From the NCBI GenBank assembly GCA_963678675.1, contig OY783195.1, positions 24,353,385 to 24,417,384 of the forward strand: a stretch of DNA of 64,000 nt, in the 5' to 3' direction. The stretch comes from Xiphydria camelus. Taxonomy: Eukaryota > Arthropoda > Insecta > Hymenoptera > Xiphydriidae. Below, one piece after another: positions 22,388 to 33,200 of the stretch. Numbering within the stretch: the first letter of the stretch is position 1; every line of letters starts with the position of its first letter. The position numbers were made by a program, and so were the translations under genes. The notes beneath the pieces are model-generated. The model was not told the DNA's origin and did not search any database. It saw only the letters and a program-made list of their open reading frames with translations.

Positions 22388-24894
22388 CATAGACGCAAAG
22401 TCTGATCCGTCGGTCCGATCCGTTGTCGTCCACTAACGCAGAATAGAGATCCGCGGTTAAAACTGACGGGTTGGACTGCCACGGGCAAAACGCGTGTTAG
22501 TGGGCGCAAAACTGCAGATCGATCCGCGGATCGAACCGTATCCGTGGACTTTCGACTTGACGAAAGTTTTTTCCCGCGTGCCAGTCCAAATCGTCCTGTT
22601 CCGATGACTCGTCCATGACCATAAATTTATTTATGACCTTTAAAGGAGCCGAAATATAGGTATTGCGGGACTCGGGAAATACCTAACGTCACCCTAGACT
22701 GTAACGGTAATTACAGTCACACAAAAAAAAGTGGGGTATACATTTGAGGCGATATATGTTAACCGTAGTAATTTTGCCTCCTGATCACAAATCCGATGTC
22801 AAAATTTGGCCATCACGTCATATTTTTTTTAATCTCAAAAAACCAGCTAGAGATCATGATTTTCTAAAAGTTAATGGACTTAAATCAAATTCAGTATAGG
22901 GGGGTTTTTTGGGTCGCTGATCACAAATCTGAAGTCAGATTTCCAAAATTGAAGATGGCGAATGCAATATGGCGGACGAGATTTTCAAAAATCAATGGAT
23001 TCATGCCAAATTTGGTATAGGGTTTTTTTTCGGTCGCTGATGACGAATATGAAGTTATATTTACAAAAATTCAAAATTTTCAAAAATCTCGTTCGCCATA
23101 TTGGATACGCCATCTTAAATTTTTTAAATCCGACTTCAGATTCGTGATCAGCGACCCAAAAAACCCCCTATACCGAATTTGGTTTAAGTGGTCTTGATGG
23201 TTTTTTGAGATTAAAAAAAATATGACGTGATGGCCAAATTGTGACACCGGATTCATGATCAGGAGGCAAAATTACTACGCATAACGTATATCGTATCAAA
23301 TGTATACCCCCCACTTTTTTTTTGTGTGACTGCGTTATTAGTCCAACCGTATCTGCAGAATTTCGACTTGACAAAAGTTTTCTGCGTCCGAATTCAAATC
23401 GTCCTGTTTCACCGTGTCGCTAAAGATCCGTTTTCACGCTCATGCAACTTGCGCAAACTGATGTGTACATGCAAATGTTAGGAAACACAGAATGTAATTT
23501 GACCCACCCCTCGCAAACCAAACATCCGGACTAGGGCCAAATGTGGAAAAATACTTGAAACCAACATCTTTCACATAATAAATGAATTTAAATAAGAGGT
23601 GACAAAAGATTGATTTTTGTCAATCAGTTATTGTCAGACAAATTTAGAGAGTACGCAGATTCGGCGTCGACCGATTGGTGCTGTCCCCGGACAAGTGCAT
23701 GTGCACCGTAATAGTTGATTTTTTGCGTGTTTGCACTTTATCCGAGGAGAGCGAAAGGCAGCCGAACCCTCCCGCGAGGCTCCCGAAATTTGAGCACGCG
23801 GTCGAGGCGCTCTTTTACATACACGCTAAGGTTTGCCGGAAGGCAAGCCTTCCGGCTTGCGCTTATACAGGCAAACCTGAGTATTAGTGCTTGTATAGTA
23901 AGTATCATGAGCCGTTATAAAAAAGAAAAAGAAGTAAGGTATTCAGTACCGTACTATTAACACGGAGCTGTACGATGTGGAGTTAAGGAAACCGAATTGT
24001 TGAAGGTGGAGAAGTCAGCCATTCTGATACATTTTTATAAGACTAGCTATATATTTTAAAAAGGTCTTATAGAAATTCAATAGTGTTGCATAATTTTAGT
24101 ATGGAAGGTTTTAATTGAACTACATAATTTTTTTTTTAAGATGCAATCCAATGTCGGCTCCTTTGATGTTTACCCCCACCATATAGCCTTTGAGAAAGTT
24201 TATGTCTCTCCTTAAGGAGGTTCATCGTCTAACCAATTATTTACACATTTGCTTGAAATTTGGATCATATGTTATTAATAGTTCTATCTATACATTCATA
24301 AAAGTATTAGAACCGTGCCCACACCAAAGTGGAGATATTCATTTTCAAAGTTGGGAGTTTTAACATGCAAGGTACCTATAGGCAAAACATAAGCTAGAGA
24401 GCCGCTTTCATTTATAGCAGCAGAAATTGTCTATATATTTTGCTAAAAATTTAACATATGATGTATGATGATGTTAGGAATGACATATTACAAGATAGGG
24501 ATACCTAGCCATGCCGTTCTTGCCTAATTGTAATTCAAAGTACTTAACTTGACAGTATTTTTAACGCATCGCTCTATAAAAAGGAGAGCAGCGATCTTCC
24601 CTTCTTTCAACGTGCGCTAGTATGAGTGTATACAGGATGCAGGCTACCACCCTAGTGTTAGTATGTACAGTCTATGTTAAGAGTTGTAAAGTATGAAGAG
24701 GGGCGCGCTATAGGGAAAGAGTATAAAACAAGCGACTAAACTTTTGGTTATGACTAGATAGATGAACGTCCTTACGCGGACCGCACGTTAGTGGACGGCG
24801 GCAGTTTTTCCCGTCGGTCTGGACCGATAGATCGGACCGACAGTTCGATCCGGCGCGTGGCCGGATTAACCGTCGGATTAACCTCTGCGTCTAT
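22388..24894. mobile_element. ~2.5-kb TIR element inside the Helitron helicase
   Basis: Ends GGCCATAGACGC at 22384-22397 and GCGTCTATGGGC at about 24886-24897 are inverted. Subterminal 'gatccgtcggtccgatcc' on the left corresponds to 'ggaccgatagatcggaccga' on the right. AGCT flanks both sides, but as a palindrome it does not prove the target length. Two diverged direct repeats lie inside (22546-22613 and 23342-23415), and a palindromic element is nested at about 22713-23331. No transposase recognised. Confidence 0.65.
22713..23331. mobile_element. Palindromic MITE related to the first foldback core
   Basis: Starts CAGTCACACAAAAAAAAG and ends in its complement (CTTTTTTTTTGTGTGACTG with slight length change). 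The interior arms carry 'gggtcgctgatcac' and 'aaatttggtatagggttttt', shared with 727-1440. Confidence 0.75.
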
Positions 24895-25111
24895 GGGCAG
24901 CTATTGTGTCTGCTCGTCCCGGGAAACATGTAGTCAATACTATAGCGAATAGTAGACGTATTTGTGTTGCTGTACAGTTCAATCCTGCTTCAGCAAGCAT
25001 ATCCTCCCATTGATTATCGTCTTCAAGCAAGCCGAGTGCAAGGCATGCATCTTTATATGTTGGATACTGTTGTCCATTCACTTTTCGTATATCTTGAAAT
25101 GACAACAACAT

Positions 25112-26108
25112 CCGGTGACATTAACCAACAACAGTCGAAGATAGAAGCACTCAATCTGCCTTGGATTTACTGTATATTCTCGGCCTAAAGTGTTTGATTT
25201 GAATAGACCTGGGCACGCATCAATTGGTATGCCTTTCTTGAGCTGATGTACCGGCCGAGTATTGCGAATTCAAATCTAATATTAAATTAAAATCATTTGA
25301 ATTCAATTAGTACGTCTGTGTGAATCATTTGAATTCTTGTCAGCAAAACATTTTCAGCTCTGAATTTGCAATTCAAAATATTAGCTTCTATAATATTTTT
25401 AATTAATTTTTTAATGACCAATCGCGTGCCATTGCATAGCCGTGGTAGGTTCAAATTTTAAATTAAAATAACCTTATATCCAACTTTTAGTTTTGTAAGG
25501 TGTGGTTACATGCCTGACCAATAAAATCGGGATTAAAATATTTCATTTTGATGATAAGAGAGTGAAAATTTGTGGTTATATATATTTTTTTATTCCAAAT
25601 AAAATAAAAATTTTTTTTTTTTTAATATGAACACCATAATGACAGCGATATGAAATATACTTTACGACCTATTCTCATACCTAACAAATAAACATAAAAA
25701 ATTTCATAAAAATCGGTCGAGCCGTTTCGTAGGAGTTCGACCACAAACACCGGGACACGAGAGAGATTGTTATATAGATTTTCAAGTCGCGAGCAAAATA
25801 TAGTTGCTTGCTATGGTCGCGAAAAGAGTACAGATTTTCAGGTCCACACACACACACACATGTACAAATTTTGCTTCTGTTTCCATGAAAACTTCCAGAT
25901 AACATCCTATCCAAAGTTCAATAACGTCTTAACTGTTTTTTAAAAATCAAATTAAACTTTTGCAAAGAATGCCAAATATTCAATAATGACAATCACATGG
26001 AAATCAAGTTCCTACCGAACAACGCAGTTAAAACGTCGTAATGCGTCCTGAAAACATAAGGTCATCATTTCAATGGGAACTATCAATTCCTTTGTGAAAA
26101 CTATTTAA
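25112..26108. other. Spacer with retroelement-like 3' wording
   Basis: Near 25695-25775 is 'ttcataaaaatcggtcgag' then 'ccgtttcgtaggagttcg', the kind of 3' end seen in insect RTE-type or SINE elements; boundaries not found. A short CA repeat lies at 25848-25860. From about 25970 the sequence is H1 3' flank, homologous to 37490 onward. Confidence 0.45.
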
Positions 26109-26832
26109 GGGGGTCTTATCGTGTAAAAACTGATTTTCAAGCTCTATTTTTGAAAATTCATTATGAGAAAACCACAAAAGTTTTTTGGACGCAGCTTTTT
26201 TGAATGTATTCGTTTATTTTTGAACTTTTTACACTTTTTTTTAAATTCATTAAATTCACCCACGTGACTTTAATTTGTTCTTGACCATGCCCTTGTCAAG
26301 AAAGCCCAGGGCACACGGGGTGAACGATTTTGACCCTTCAGGTAGTCTGAAACAAAATCACCGCATAAACTGTTATTTGTTATCTCCTTGGCTATGGTCA
26401 GAAACGCGCTTTTGCAGAAATTTTGAAATTTCTCAAAATTGCACTTTCGGAAGAAAATATGTATTTTTTTCCCTTTTTTGTGTGCTACAAATGGCTGTAA
26501 AAAATTATTCAATCAGTATTTCCAAAAAAGCTTGTATCTATCGTTAGCGACATGTTTGCTGAAAATAAAAACAAAAAAATTGACTCGATAAGAGCAACGG
26601 CTTTTCTAAAAACGTTCACCCCGTGTGCCCTGGACTTTCTTGACAAGGGCATGGTCAAGAACAAATTAAAGTCACGTGGGTGAATTTAATGAACTAAAAA
26701 AAAAAAGTGTAAAAAGTTCAAAAATAAACGGATACATTCAAAAAAGCTGCGTCCAAAAATCTTTTGTAGTTTTCTCATAATGAATTTTCAAATATAGAGC
26801 TTGAAAACCAGTTTTTACACGATAAGACCCCC
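26109..26832. mobile_element. TTAA-type long-armed palindromic MITE (724 bp)
   Basis: Ends GGGGGTCTTATCGTGTAAAA and its complement between duplicated TTAA (26105-26108, 26833-26836). The arms continue for over 200 bases. The sister H1 flank reads 'aactatttaacggccctg' at about 37622-37639 without the insert, a direct empty site with one TTAA. No coding capacity. Confidence 0.9.
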
Positions 26833-26837
26833 TTAAT

Positions 26838-26853
26838 GGTCCTGTAGAGGGCT
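26838..26853 (-). other. Relic H1 stem-loop, copy 2
   Basis: Minus strand AGCCCTCTACAGGACC, a decayed form of the histone hairpin, 50-60 bases beyond the intact one at 26902-26917. It lies in a duplicated H1 3' flank also present at 37633-37648. Confidence 0.6.
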
Positions 26854-26901
26854 GTTGGTTTCCAATGCGAATTACAGCTTCCTTCGTAAAAATCATTTGA
26901 T

Positions 26902-26917
26902 GGCCCTGAAAAGGGCC
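26902..26917 (-). terminator. Histone 3' stem-loop, H1 copy 2
   Basis: Minus strand GGCCCTTTTCAGGGCC, 39 bases past the stop. Confidence 0.94.
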
Positions 26918-26956
26918 GTTCGAGTGCTCTTATCTCGAAAATGATGCATTAGGATT

Positions 26957-27649
26957 TCACTTCTTCAAGACTGCGGCTTTCTTGGATACTGGCTTTTTAG
27001 CTTTCGACGAAGCAGCGGCTTTTTTCGGTTGAGGCGCCTTTGCTTTCTTGGCCGGCGACTTCGCTGCGACTTTCTTCGCCTTCGACGCGGAGACGACAGT
27101 CTTGGCTTTGGGTGGTTTTGCAGCGGGTCCTTTGGAAACCTTGCGTTTTTCAGCGATACTGACAATCGCGGTCTTCTTTGCGGCAGGCTTCTTCACAGCG
27201 GCTGCCTTCTTCGTCTCTACCGGCTTTTTCGTAGCTGTCGCCTTTTTTGACACGACGGCTTTGACCGCGGCACGACGAATTTTAGGTTTTACAGCCTTCG
27301 CTTTGTTGGACAGCAGCTTGAAGGATCCTGTAGCGCCCTTTCCCTTGGTCTGACTGAGAGTGCCGGACGCGACGGCGCTCTTCAAGTATCGCTTGATGAA
27401 AGGCGCCTGCTTTTCGATGTCGACCTTGTAGGTGGAGGCGATGTACTTCTTGATCGCCTGCAGAGACGAACCACCGCGCTCCTTCAGATTATCGATGGCA
27501 GCGATCACCATGTCACCGGTACGAGGATGCGTCGACTTTGTACGAGGCTTGGATTCCGAGGAAGCCTTTTTAGCTGGGGCGGCTTGGGCACTGGGACTGT
27601 TGGTGGCCGATGCAGACATGACGACTGAAGAGGCGGTCTTGTCACTCAT
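26957..27649 (-). CDS. H1: Linker histone H1 (copy 2)
   Basis: 230 residues starting [10 protein letters not shown], so Ser replaces Gly at position 2. Globular domain at about 40-114 ([20 protein letters not shown] ... TGSFKLL), tail rich in KKAAA/KPP repeats ending KKAAVLKK. It differs from copies 1 and 3 at more than a dozen sites, mostly in the tail and edges, far more than the core histones. Plus-strand frames over it are shadows. Confidence 0.96.
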   Translation of the reverse strand: MSDKTASSVVMSASATNSPSAQAAPAKKASSESKPRTKSTHPRTGDMVIAAIDNLKERGGSSLQAIKKYIASTYKVDIEKQAPFIKRYLKSAVASGTLSQTKGKGATGSFKLLSNKAKAVKPKIRRAAVKAVVSKKATATKKPVETKKAAAVKKPAAKKTAIVSIAEKRKVSKGPAAKPPKAKTVVSASKAKKVAAKSPAKKAKAPQPKKAAASSKAKKPVSKKAAVLKK

Positions 27650-28625
27650 TACAGACTGAATCCCTTGTTCTCCTATTCCTTCTTCGACGTAGATTGTAAA
27701 ATCACGATTTCAAGTGTGGTTTGCGCGCGAGATACTATCTTTACACCACGCAAGAACAGAGTAAAAAGTTACCACGACGCTGCAGCGATTTGCTCATACG
27801 ACGGAGCGCGGACTACAAGGAGAGGCCCGCGCGGTCTTGCACGCGGAGCGTTTGTCGATACTCCATGAGCGCAGTACCAGGTATCCGGATGTTCGTGGAT
27901 TTTTCGCCGCTCGCCGACCTCCTCAGGGATCTCCAACGTCGCTATCACGCTACAGAATACTGTCGGCTATCCGAGTGTGAAGTCAAAAAATGCGCGAGTC
28001 GTCGGAGTTTCGAGAAAATTGTTGGGCGCCGGAAGTGTGCGCCCAGTCGACAATCGCATCCTGACCAGAGAATCGTCGTCAATTAGTTGTAATCCTTGAC
28101 CAGTTTCATCGTGTCCGGATGCTATCGAATCGGGCGATCAGCACGATCACGTCGGACACGCGGTATTTGAAATTAACACTCACTGGACGGTCTCGGCGAG
28201 TCGGATTCCACGGCTATAGTTCGCCAGTTGGTAGTGACGGATGGCGAACGGCTGTCTGGGTTTTGGTCGTGATTAGTCCAGTGATTACGAACCCTGGCGA
28301 TGCCGGTTTTGCAAATAGCCAGTTTGTCATGGGGTACGTCGAGTGCCCAGGGTACGGAAAAGTCCGTTTTATTTGAAAAGCCAAAAGGACTTTGAAGTTC
28401 TTCCACCGACGGCGCCTCGCGTTCGGTAGACCGATGCTGGTACACCGAGGTAAAGGCGACGGAACGAATTGTCCTTTTGAAAATTATCTATTTCGCAATT
28501 TCTCGGGTGGTTCAAATCGTAGCATCGAAGAGAAAAAATAGAACGTGAAAAATAACGCGGAACGAAAGAATACGGCGTTCACGGTTTTAAATCGTACGCC
28601 GGGTAGGAGTATCCATATTCATATT
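27650..28625. other. H1 upstream spacer, copy 2
   Basis: Homologous to 5360-6330 and 38448-39202/43784-43945. Presumed H1 5' UTR and promoter lie in the first 200 bases; no clear TATA found. No independent gene. Confidence 0.6.
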
Positions 28626-28738
28626 TTCGTTATAAGGGCGTGAAGCGCCGTTTTTAACGAGCGTGAAGTTTTCCGCACGAGCGAAGCGAGTGCGGCAACC
28701 ACACGAGTTAAAACGACGGGAAACGCCCTTATAACGAA
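28626..28738. repeat. ~113-bp GC-rich hairpin MITE
   Basis: TTCGTTATAAGGGCGTGAAG and its approximate complement CGCCCTTATAACGAA close a stem. The inner part pairs again ('ttaacgagcgtg' / 'cacgagttaa'). It is absent from the sister spacer near 6340. Confidence 0.7.
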
Positions 28739-30085
28739 TTCTATTTTTTGTCACTAAGTGTCAAATACGAGGTTGATGGGGTTGAGGACGCCCGTGAAAC
28801 CGAGTTTTACGCACTGTGAGTGACGAAAATAACTTTTACGACGGATCTCGAAGAGAAAATGAAATAGGATCCTTTCTATACGAATTTTTCGTTCTCCAGC
28901 CAGGTTGACCTCATTTCCACACTACATTTTTCCGTTTAATTATCACTGATTATTCTCAAGCTTCTCCCCAGATAATGATAAAGAGTCGAAACATCTACTT
29001 TGTAAGGATCATCTTTCTAATAATGAATAATTATTATTAAATGATTAAAGCAGCAAAGGTATCGAACGAGTGTTTTCTAAAAATAAACTTCTAGCTCTAC
29101 TTTGCTCAAGTATCATATTGTGTACACATACGTACTGCCAGTCAAACAGGCGCTATAAGAACGATAATTTGACAACTCTATTTCAAAGATTTAACGAATC
29201 TTGGACTTGAAACTTGAACAGAATTTAAGCCATTAATGTCTCAATTAGGAATGTGATTATAACAATGCAATTAAATGAAGCAACTATAATTATAACAAGA
29301 GTATTTAAGAGTAATCTTACTCAGAAGGCTGCCTCAAAATACTTCCTGGTAAAGGTATATACATATTAAATTCCGTAAGAAATATTGAAAATTCTATCGA
29401 AATTCGATTTTGTATTCACGGTCAAAGCCTAGCAAGTTTAAAGCTGGATCCACAGTCTGCTAATAATGCTCGGGCTCGTGCTCATACTGTAACCACACGC
29501 AATTCTCAGCTGGATTTGTATCATCAAACCTAACATATTGTTACCACTAATTAACTAAACTAAACTCCTGTCTAAACTATTTAAGACTCGAGCCGTTTTC
29601 TTCGGACATACCGTTAATGTTGAGTGGTTCACGCACTTGAGGCTCGTGTGATTTATGACAGAAATAACGAGTGCGAGTAGAATTCTTGAAGCTAGATTTA
29701 ACATACGATCGATTCTAGGGCGTCCAGCCTGCAGATAACTCAACGGACAATGGCTCCATAAATTTCTACGGGAATTCAAGGATTGGGATTATTCTACCGT
29801 TCAAGGATATAGGTAAATTTTGTGTAGAGCGGAGAGATTTAGTCCCTAATCGGAATTTTCCTAACATCTGTTGTTAAACTACTAGGAGTGTAAAAACATG
29901 TCGCTACAATGTTTATTTTGCCATCTGCAATTTACTTTTAAGTTGTTAAGAAAATCTAACCTGCAGACTGAATGAGAATCAGTGCTTTGTAGCGTGAAGT
30001 ATCATTATCTAGTGCTCTAAATTGTACAAATTAATAAATGTCAGATGCGTCGAATTCAGTAGTCCAACGAAAAAAATTATTTGGT
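28739..30085. other. H1-H2B spacer of the second unit
   Basis: Early part (28840-28960) matches 6720-6830 and 44205-44310. The rest is AT-rich with no gene or element recognised. Confidence 0.5.
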
Positions 30086-30101
30086 GGCTCTGAAAAGAGC
30101 C
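30086..30101 (-). terminator. Histone 3' stem-loop, H2B copy 2
   Basis: Minus strand GGCTCTTTTCAGAGCC, 20 bases past the stop. Confidence 0.93.
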
Positions 30102-30121
30102 GATTTTGGGTGTTGACGATT

Positions 30122-30493
30122 TTACTTTGAACTGGTGTATTTAGTCACTGCTTTGGTTCCTTCGCTAACAGCGTGTTTTGCCAGCTCGCCAGGCAAAAGA
30201 AGTCGAACCGCGGTTTGAATTTCTCGAGACGTGATGGTAGAACGCTTGTTGTAATGCGCCAAACGAGAAGCTTCTCCGGCAATGCGTTCAAATACGTCGT
30301 TTACAAAGCTATTCATGATGCTCATAGCCTTGCTCGAAATGCCAGTGTCAGGATGCACTTGCTTCAAGACTTTGTAGATGTAGATGGCATAACTTTCCTT
30401 CCTCTTCTTCCTCTTCTTCTTATCGTTCTTCGAAATATTCTTTTGGGCCTTGCCGGCCTTCTTGACAGCTTTACCACTCGCTTTGGGTGGCAT
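30122..30493 (-). CDS. H2B: Histone H2B (copy 2)
   Basis: 123 residues, identical to copy 1 except Asn23 and Arg28 in the N-tail ([14 protein letters not shown]). Histone fold and C-terminus AVTKYTSSK unchanged. Divergent from H2A copy 2 with about 300 bases between starts. Confidence 0.98.
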   Translation of the reverse strand: MPPKASGKAVKKAGKAQKNISKNDKKKRKKRKESYAIYIYKVLKQVHPDTGISSKAMSIMNSFVNDVFERIAGEASRLAHYNKRSTITSREIQTAVRLLLPGELAKHAVSEGTKAVTKYTSSK

Positions 30494-30590
30494 TTTCGCA
30501 CGAGAATCAATTCGAACTTTGCAACACGAAGAGACGTATCAATCGCCACCACTAGAGTCGAAATGATGGTTTTGTCGACAGTGTACCACG

Positions 30591-30706
30591 TATTTAAGCA
30601 GTACGGCAGTTGATCCAGCGGACCAATAGCAGTTATGGAGGGGAGAGAGCGTGCACTGCTGCGCTCTCATTGGCTCGGCACTGGGAGTTCCAATGGGTAT
30701 ATATAA
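30591..30706. promoter_or_regulatory. Divergent H2B/H2A promoter, copy 2
   Basis: H2B-side TTAAATA on the minus strand (30591-30597), CCAAT at 30623-30627, inverted CCAAT at 30669-30673 in 'gcgctctcattggctcgg', and H2A-side TATATATAA at 30698-30706. Confidence 0.75.
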
Positions 30707-30795
30707 GCTGCTGGAGACGTCAGACTGCATTCCGAGTAATACCGCGGGAGAGTGTTACGCTTCGTAAAGAGTTGCTCCATTTTGATTCATCGAAG

Positions 30796-31170
30796 ATGTC
30801 TGGTCGTGGCAAGGGTGGTAAAGTCAAGGGAAAGGCAAAGTCTCGTTCGAACAGAGCTGGGCTACAATTCCCGGTCGGTCGTATTCATCGTCTCCTGCGT
30901 AAGGGAAATTATGCCGAACGCGTTGGCGCTGGAGCTCCCGTTTATTTGGCCGCGGTGATGGAATATCTTGCCGCTGAAGTACTCGAATTGGCTGGTAATG
31001 CCGCTCGTGACAATAAGAAGACGAGAATCATCCCTCGTCATTTGCAACTGGCGATCCGGAATGACGAAGAACTGAATAAATTGCTCTCCGGAGTAACGAT
31101 CGCTCAGGGCGGTGTTCTGCCTAACATTCAAGCAGTACTTTTGCCGAAAAAGACCGAGAAGAAAGCATAA
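30796..31170 (+). CDS. H2A: Histone H2A (copy 2)
   Basis: 124 residues, same protein as copy 1. The frame is open far upstream, through the promoter, to 30610, but the true start is the ATG at 30796 ([10 protein letters not shown]), downstream of the TATA box. Synonymous sites differ from copy 1 in the second half, while the first ~70 bases are almost identical. Confidence 0.98.
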
Positions 31171-31194
31171 ACTTTTAGTTTGTGCGAAACAAAA

Positions 31195-31210
31195 GGCCCT
31201 TTTCAGGGCC
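31195..31210 (+). terminator. Histone 3' stem-loop, H2A copy 2
   Basis: GGCCCTTTTCAGGGCC, 24 bases past the stop. Confidence 0.94.
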
Positions 31211-31611
31211 GCCAAATTATTTTTACGATGGAATATTCAAGTACCTATATAAAGATTACATTAGACGTAAATTTCGACTATTAGCAAACTAGCTTCGTCT
31301 TAAATACTCGAGCGGTATGTAACATTCTAGAGAGCCAGGCTTATACTTCGATTATATTTCATTTGCAAATTAAAATTACATTAAATGTGTGTGTGAGTAA
31401 CTTCATAATGCGCTCTCCAAAATAACATGCTTTCCCTAGAAATTTTACCTTATATTTTTGTTGTCGGATTAGCACTTCAAAATTCAATAAGAGGATCAAT
31501 CCTCAAATACATTCCCTTTTGAATGAAATGTTCAAATAGCCAAAAAAGCAAAAATCGATGTTTTTGCACATACGACTTCCTATCTTAGCAGGGCAGAATA
31601 TCATTTATGAG
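31211..31611. other. AT-rich spacer
   Basis: Nothing recognised. Confidence 0.5.
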
Positions 31612-31957
31612 AACAGTTGGAAACATCGTTGCATTTTTTTTGCTCTTACATTTTGTTATGGGAATTTTTGGCTGCCGAAAATTTTGTTCATGATTTTCGA
31701 TGATAATTGTCGAAAAAACATTTGAAACACTGAATGAAACAATGAAATTTGCTTTTCCATAACGCTTTTAAAGTGTAAATGTGCGTGTGGCAAAATCCCA
31801 TTCGTCAAAATAAATGCTTATGGTGTCAAAATACGGTGTGCTTCAAATGTTTTTTTGACAACTATCACCCAAAATTATGAACAAAATCTTCGGCAGCCAA
31901 AAATTCCTATGACGAAATGTAAGAGTAAAAAAAACGCAACGATGTTTCCAACTGTTG
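31612..31957. repeat. ~346-bp long-armed inverted repeat
   Basis: 'aacagttggaaacatcgttg' at the left is complemented by 'caacgatgtttccaactgtt' at the right. The arms continue through 'tttggctgccgaaa' and 'cattttgttat' for about 125 bases. No coding frame; probable foldback MITE, target duplication unclear. Confidence 0.78.
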
Positions 31958-32120
31958 TTACAAATAATATTGGTTCACCTCAATAAGGAAGAAAATAATG
32001 TAAAACTATGAAAAACATTGAAACTATTATTTTATTCGGTAATGTAAACCACTTTCTATAACAAGAAGTGGTGCAATCAAATGAAAAAAAAAGAGTTAAT
32101 AAAGAGAAAAGAAAAAAAAA

Positions 32121-32190
32121 CGAGATTTGAACCCACGACATCGAAACTCCCAGCCCGGCAACTTGACCGGTGCGCTATCGAAGTATTGGT
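32121..32190 (-). repeat. tRNA-derived sequence (SINE head or tRNA pseudogene)
   Basis: On the minus strand a TAGCGCACCGG A-box-like segment is followed about 40 bases later by GGTTCAAATC, a good pol III B box, with T-arm-like pairing around it. The acceptor stem and a clean anticodon arm are not convincing, and T-rich sequence follows, so a SINE fragment is more likely than a working tRNA. Confidence 0.5.
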
Positions 32191-32299
32191 GATACAATGT
32201 ACGCCAATTCCAGACACTTGGAACGCGCGCGTGACGCGATTTTCAAAAATTTGTTTCTTCAAGCACTGTTCAATGAAATTGAATCAATTTTGTTGATCA

Positions 32300-33197
32300 A
32301 CCAAAAATAGAACCGTTTACCTAGGGAGGCGCTGGAAAGAAGCTAATGGAAATAAGATAATGCACACTGCCTGGGCTACTAGGTTGGCGAGGTATTCATG
32401 GTCAGGATGCTACGAATCCCCTGCAAAGGAACAGTTACTCCGAAACGCCGAGACCAACCCTCTGCCTCACTAACACTCGCAGCCAACTGCAGCAGCGCGC
32501 GCACACAAACGTCTATATGTTTGGCACAGTTGTGTAGTCAGTGGTGATCATCGCATAAATCTCCTTCCTTTTCAATTTAGCATATCTTGCAAACCAGATA
32601 AGACACGTTGAATTGCTATTTATCTTTTTATTCAGAAACAATCCAAAATAAACGATGGTATAATTTAAAAAATTTTTAATTGCAAATTTCGATGTAAATT
32701 CAAGCATTTAAAACTTTAAAAATCAATCATGTGTAAACAACAATGAAAATCAAAATTTGGTTTCGCTAGGAAAAATGATGAGATTTTTCTAAACGGGTTA
32801 CAAAAAAGAAAATTGCAAAAATCTTAATTTTTGGATTTGTTATGAATATTTGAACATTTCAACTCATCTGGAGGTCCTAGCTTGTTAGGCGTTGAAGATA
32901 GGGTAAAAAGTGTAATAGCTTTTTTGTAGACAATTTTATTATCTACAACTTTTGTCTTAACTATTTTTCAATAGGTCACGTAGTTTTCTAAATATTAGCG
33001 AAGAACCGATTTTTTCAACAATAAATAATTTTTTTACACACTTCGCCGGGGGGGGGTTCTTCTTTTAATATGTTCCCTCCATTAATAACATCAAAACACA
33101 CCTTTTCCCAAGTTTTCGCCATTATGTCTCATTTTTCGATTTAAACGGAAATTTGACTGGACTAAACAAGCCCATGGAGGGTGGTGTCGCGCCCGGC
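32300..33197. other. AT-rich spacer
   Basis: No gene recognised; a G run lies at 33049-33056. Confidence 0.45.
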
Positions 33198-33200
33198 TAA

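Larger units (their letters stand above)
21956..25111 (-). pseudogene. Helitron helicase remnant, split by an insertion
   Basis: Two minus-strand pieces of one Pif1-like Helitron helicase. The 5' piece (25111-24878) reads RKVNGQQYPTYKDACLALGL ... LNCTATQIRLLFAIVLTTCF. The 3' piece (22390-21956) contains IEDTCVVIANLPL, LLNDEQKIIYDRIM and a Walker A region, GRTGKTFLISLILAEIRS, where GGTGKT is usual; an extra WWF insertion lies just before it. Rep and the rest of the helicase are missing. The pieces are separated by a ~2.5-kb terminal-inverted-repeat element at an AGCTAT-like junction. Non-functional. Confidence 0.85.

Noticed and set aside
26270..26547. Overlapping 80- and 90-residue frames within the 26.1-26.8 kb MITE
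   Set aside because: They arise from a palindromic, non-coding element.
30610..30795. N-terminal extension of H2A copy 2 (62 residues)
   Set aside because: It runs through the promoter and TATA box; copy 1 has no such extension.
32121..32190. Functional tRNA gene
   Set aside because: Acceptor stem and anticodon arm do not pair well enough.
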